From positions 44,390,689-44,454,688 of the forward strand of contig NC_030381.2 of the NCBI RefSeq assembly GCF_001625215.2: a stretch of DNA of 64,000 nt, in the 5' to 3' direction. Numbering within the stretch: the stretch's first letter is position 1; every line of letters starts with the position of its first letter. This document shows positions 60,420-64,000 of the stretch, in pieces. Under the pieces are notes generated by a model. It saw only the letters and a program-made list of their open reading frames with translations, was not told the DNA's origin and ran no database searches. The position numbers and the translations under genes were made by a program. Origin of the DNA: Daucus carota subsp. sativus (lineage: Eukaryota; Streptophyta; Magnoliopsida; Apiales; Apiaceae).

Positions 60420-61030
60420 ATGAATAAAAAAAGCCCTAAAAACAAAGGCACAGGATATCATACAAAGTTAAACTCATGTTTTTCCAAATTCTGTTGAACA
60501 TGGCTAACAGTAATATCAGTTTTTTTCCCTTAAAAAATCGGTTAAAAAGTACTTGGTTAATTTGAAATTAGTATTTTAGAACAATTGTTTTATAATTTTA
60601 GCAGGAAATTGTAATGATTCCAGTATCAAATTTCATCAAAAAATACTTTCATGTCCCCGCAGGTTCTTTATTCAATTTTCACAACACTACTTTTTTTATG
60701 AGTAAACTTTCTAACATCATATTTTTCTACGATAAACTCAAATAGATTTTCAGTCGTTTTGAAACACACTTTGACTAGATAGACTGAAAATTTTAGAAAT
60801 TTGTTGAAGTAGCGTGATTGGCTAAACTAGAACATTCAGATTTGAATTTTATTTGTTCAAATTTCAATATACTTTGAAAATATAAAATAATAACTATTTA
60901 TATTTAAATCTTAAATTAAAATGCATCCGAAAATTAAAGTTACGAGTACAGCAAAAAATGTCAAATGAGTCGCGGTTTTGTTTCAAGATATATTTTTTAT
61001 TTCACTAGCACACAATATGAGTGGTGACAT

Positions 61031-61920
61031 TAGAGCAAGTTCAATAAATTATTTATCTTATTACTTATTTAATAATATAAAATAATATTTTTTCTTGAAA
61101 CAATAAAAAATAATGGTTAGTAGTAAGTTCTAGCGACTTAAAAAAACTATTTTTAGTGTCAACTCCAATAAAATTCCCTATTTTTGTTTCCTATTATTAT
61201 TTTAATTATAAATTTAATTGAAAGAAGGGGAAAAAGAGGGAAAAAATTAAAAAAAAGGAGGAAAGTGAACTTTTTATTTATAAATATTAAATATGTAATG
61301 ATTTATGTAAAATAAATGTAATGATTAGTGATTAGAAGTATTGGAGTACCTATTTTAATACATTACCTAAATACCGGTTTAAGAATTCATTTAGTTAACC
61401 TATTGCTTCGCTATCAGTGCACACAAGCATATCTAAGGAATCAGTATCGTGTGGAAGGCATCAGTACTAAAATTTTGAGTGCTCTCATATTTCTTAGTCG
61501 CGGTTTTGTTTCAAGATATATTTTTTAGCACTAAAATTTTGAGTGCTCTCGTATTTCTTAGTGAAAATTTTGAGTGCTCTCATATTTCTTATAAAATAAT
61601 ATGTCTTAGTGATTTAGCACAAAATTTAACACATGAGCTCCAATAGTACTCCCTATATCCATTCCCTATTATTATAATAATATTAAATTTAAACACTTTG
61701 GGATGTTGTGAAAAGGGAAATGATGTGGAGGAGTGAGGGAAATGAATATTTTAATGATGAAAATAGTTTATAAGTGGCTAGCATATTCTAAAAATAGGGA
61801 AGAGGAGGCTTGTGCTAGTGATTTAGCACATCATTAGCATAGTGTTGGAGTGCAATTTTATCTCATATTCCCTATTTTTGAATTTAAGACTTGATTTAGC
61901 ACACTTATTGGACTTGCTCT
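61031..61920. mobile_element. AGAGCAAGTCCAATA-type TIR element, rearranged
   Basis: Ends AGAGCAAGTTCAATA and TATTGGACTTGCTCT are inverted repeats with one mismatch, flanked by short TTA/TAA. Inside, AAAATTTTGAGTGCTCTC occurs three times (about 61469, 61528, 61565). A block GTCGCGGTTTTGTTTCAAGA occurs at about 61497 and again just outside the left border at 60969, implying local rearrangement. About 890 bp, non-coding. Confidence 0.6.
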
Positions 61921-62650
61921 AAACAGTAGGATATGAGCAGGAGGATTGTATGTAAATTGTAGTGAATGTGGTATGTATTTTGTTGATGAAAGATGAAAAG
62001 TGTTAACTTTAGGCTTAAGGCAATGGATGTGATGAGATTGGGGTACAAATGCATGGAGATGTGGTTTACTTTATGAGCTTTAACTGGACCATTCTTTTTG
62101 ACTAACCCTGTAAGTTGTAGCATCACCGACGCTATTTAGTATTTACACATGCCAGCACGCAGTGTACTAGCCTGTAAATTAGGGACACGTGATTCTTCAG
62201 CATCATTTTACCGTTGGGGAGAACTGGGGTTTATTTTTTGTTTTAACCCGAGGCAGTAACTAAATTGTTCTCGAATTAAAGAAAAAACTCTTAATTAGAA
62301 TTTAGTCATGGTGGAAGACTTTGTTTTCGTCATCCAAAATTTTCGATTATTTATTTCTGAAAAAGTTTTCAAACATAAGATCAAATATTAATAATTTTTT
62401 CCATAATCTTCGACTTTAACGAGCCTGCAGGCTGTAGCTACGCAGTTTGGTCTAAGTTGAAGTACTGGATGGGCACTGAATCGAGGGTGCTGATGGTCGC
62501 TATCATAATTTAAGAAAATGATGGTTCAAATATTAGTATTGAAAAAAATAATCGTGACTTGTCATTTTATGATTCAACTAGATTGTGTGACGTTTATCCT
62601 CGTTTTCTTTCCAACATCATACGCTAGCGTTTTGAACTCCAAACATTAGG

Positions 62651-62950
62651 AGCCTGTTTGGGAACAATTCAAGCGGGCTTATCAGACTTTAAACTAGCTG
62701 TGAGCTGTTTGGCAACCCACTGTTTAAGTGGGCTTTAAGTTAAAAACAGATCAAAAGCAAGAAGCTGCTCACGGGTGCTTCTCAGTTTTTTTTTTCTTTT
62801 CTTCCTCTCCTTCATTTCCTCTCTGTAAGTTCAAATACCCAAACACACACACCTTCAATTTAAAGTCAGAACTTTCACAGTTAGCTTAAAACCATAATAC
62901 TTAGCTTTAAGTCATAAATAACTTATTTTAAGTTCAGTCAAACATGCTCT
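62651..62950. mobile_element. hAT-like MITE, AGCCTGTTTGG ends
   Basis: The left end AGCCTGTTTGGGAACAATTC and right end TCAGTCAAACATGCTCT form an imperfect inverted repeat (GAGC-TGTTTG core). AAGTGGGCTTTAAGTTAAAA and CTTTAAGTCATAAATAACTT are subterminal. About 300 bp; the target duplication was not identified. Confidence 0.5.
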
Positions 62951-63510
62951 AGATCATATTGCGTTTTGCTTCTAAAATTGTAAACCGTGTTGTGTTTTGT
63001 AAAGTTTTCCATATTTTACATGCCTGAACACAACACGATCAAGTGTATTTGTTTAAAAAACAAAATGTTGAATTATCAGGCGTTAATAAACGATATCTGA
63101 GATCATTTATCCCAACTCTGTTAGTTGTGAGTTTTGTCATATGATCCTTTTCTCCTAAACAATTAAAATCGGGTCAAAAGTCGTAGAGATAGTATAAAAC
63201 TGCATCAAACAAAAAAAAATGTAACGATATTTCTATTTTAATTTTGTTTTCTAAAATATTTTAAAACTAACTATATTGAATCGAACCATAATTATATTTA
63301 TATTATATATAGAAAGAGTCACGTTTGATGTAGGACACATTTTATCTTGAGAACACTGTTGTTCTCCTGCATAACAATATAACATCATAAAAAGTAATAA
63401 TTACAAACTATAGTTATGCATATTTGGAAAAACGCAGAATAATTGTCTTTATTATTCTCATAAGCAAATTATTCATGCTTGAATCACTGTATACATAATA
63501 TAAAATGGTT

Positions 63511-63753
63511 CCTCCGTCCCATTTTAGTTGTCACATTTGTTTTTTTGCCGGTCAGATTGACCAAAATTTGACTAAAATTTATTAATATTTTATCAATTGA
63601 AAAAATAAAAAAAATATGTCACTGAATATAATTTTTAATCTACTTTAAGATGTAATTTTCAGTTTTTGAAAATAATGAAAGAGTGACTTGTTATCTTTGA
63701 TCAAAAATCAGTTTGACCAACAAAAAAGAAAACGTAACAAACAAAATGGGACG
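63511..63753. mobile_element. Decayed Stowaway-like MITE
   Basis: CCTCCGTCCCATTTTAGTTG at the left and AACAAACAAAATGGGACG at the right are inverted relatives of Stowaway ends. Interior TTTGACTAAAATT and AATTTTTAATCTACTTT fit the family. The last bases of both termini have drifted. Confidence 0.65.
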
Positions 63754-64000
63754 TTAGAATATTTTGTTTATATATAATTAGATATAAACTACGTGGGTGA
63801 TTGCATAATAATGTATCAGAACCTCAAAGACATTCTATAAAAGAAATGGGTCCGGCCCATTCAATCTGTTCTTTTCTGTTAATAAATTTGTTTGTTACGC
63901 AGCTGTCCGCTGAGTCTGCTTATCCAGACACGGTACGGGTTATTTGACAAATCTGAATCGAAATCATTAATATATTTGATTATATGAATGAGTCAAATCA

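Larger units (their letters stand above)
57840..64000. other. Transposon-rich intergenic region to window end
   Basis: No gene was recognised. The region holds four or five non-autonomous DNA elements, listed separately, in strongly AT-rich DNA. Open frames such as 59632-59817, 61328-61528 and 61905-62126 fall inside repeats and are not supported. The last 250 bases hold nothing I can assign. Confidence 0.6.

Noticed and set aside
1..64000. CRISPR arrays, operons, or a biosynthetic gene cluster
   Set aside because: The window is plant nuclear DNA with independent spliced genes. The short repeats seen are microsatellites or transposon parts, and neighbouring genes share no pathway.

Overview
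This is a 64 kb piece of AT-rich plant nuclear DNA. All genes except one have GT-AG introns, and the proteins belong to plant-specific or plant-type families: a NETWORKED actin-binding protein, a PLETHORA/AINTEGUMENTA-like AP2 factor, a plastid MscS-like channel, an RLCK and a plant O-fucosyltransferase. The intergenic and intronic DNA is full of small DNA transposons. Stowaway MITEs with the end CTCCCTCCGTCC and TA duplications are common, and Tourist-like, hAT-like, Helitron and SINE-like pieces also occur. A eudicot is clear. An asterid, perhaps Apiaceae, is my guess from overall impression only.

Layout. (1) 1-3.9 kb: gene-free, with two MITEs. (2) 3.9-7.0 kb (+): RBK2-like receptor-like cytoplasmic kinase, 8 exons, 511 aa. 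(3) 7.3-8.0 kb (+): intronless TPR protein with an exactly duplicated membrane segment. (4) 9.9-14.0 kb (-): AIL6/PLT3-like AP2 transcription factor, 9 exons, 515 aa, including the family's 9-nt micro-exon. (5) 14-22.7 kb: gene-poor, repeat-rich, with one unidentified possible gene remnant near 16.6-17.1 kb. (6) 22.7-26.2 kb (+): NET2-type NETWORKED protein, 989 aa. (7) 26.2-29.7 kb: repeat island (Helitron, hAT-like element, 1.5 kb TIR element, SINE-like piece). (8) 29.7-45.1 kb (+): MSL2/MSL3-like plastid mechanosensitive channel, 13 coding exons and a probable leader exon, 737 aa, with introns swollen by several transposons. (9) 46.8-52.2 kb (-): RRP41L/MTR3-like exosome subunit, 7 exons, 256 aa. 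(10) 53.0-57.7 kb (-): O-fucosyltransferase-family protein, 10 exons, 513 aa. (11) 57.7-64 kb: transposon-rich intergenic DNA, including a fold-back element carrying a nested Stowaway.

The exon models were built by hand from splice consensus, reading-frame continuity and remembered family sequence. In each model the exon lengths sum to an exact open reading frame. The genes do not form a pathway or cluster; they are ordinary independent plant genes. I found no evidence for a new multi-gene system. The most interesting items are a stopless, frame-preserving, weak-donor intron in the channel gene, the duplicated membrane anchor in the TPR protein, and several transposons whose exact boundaries can be read.
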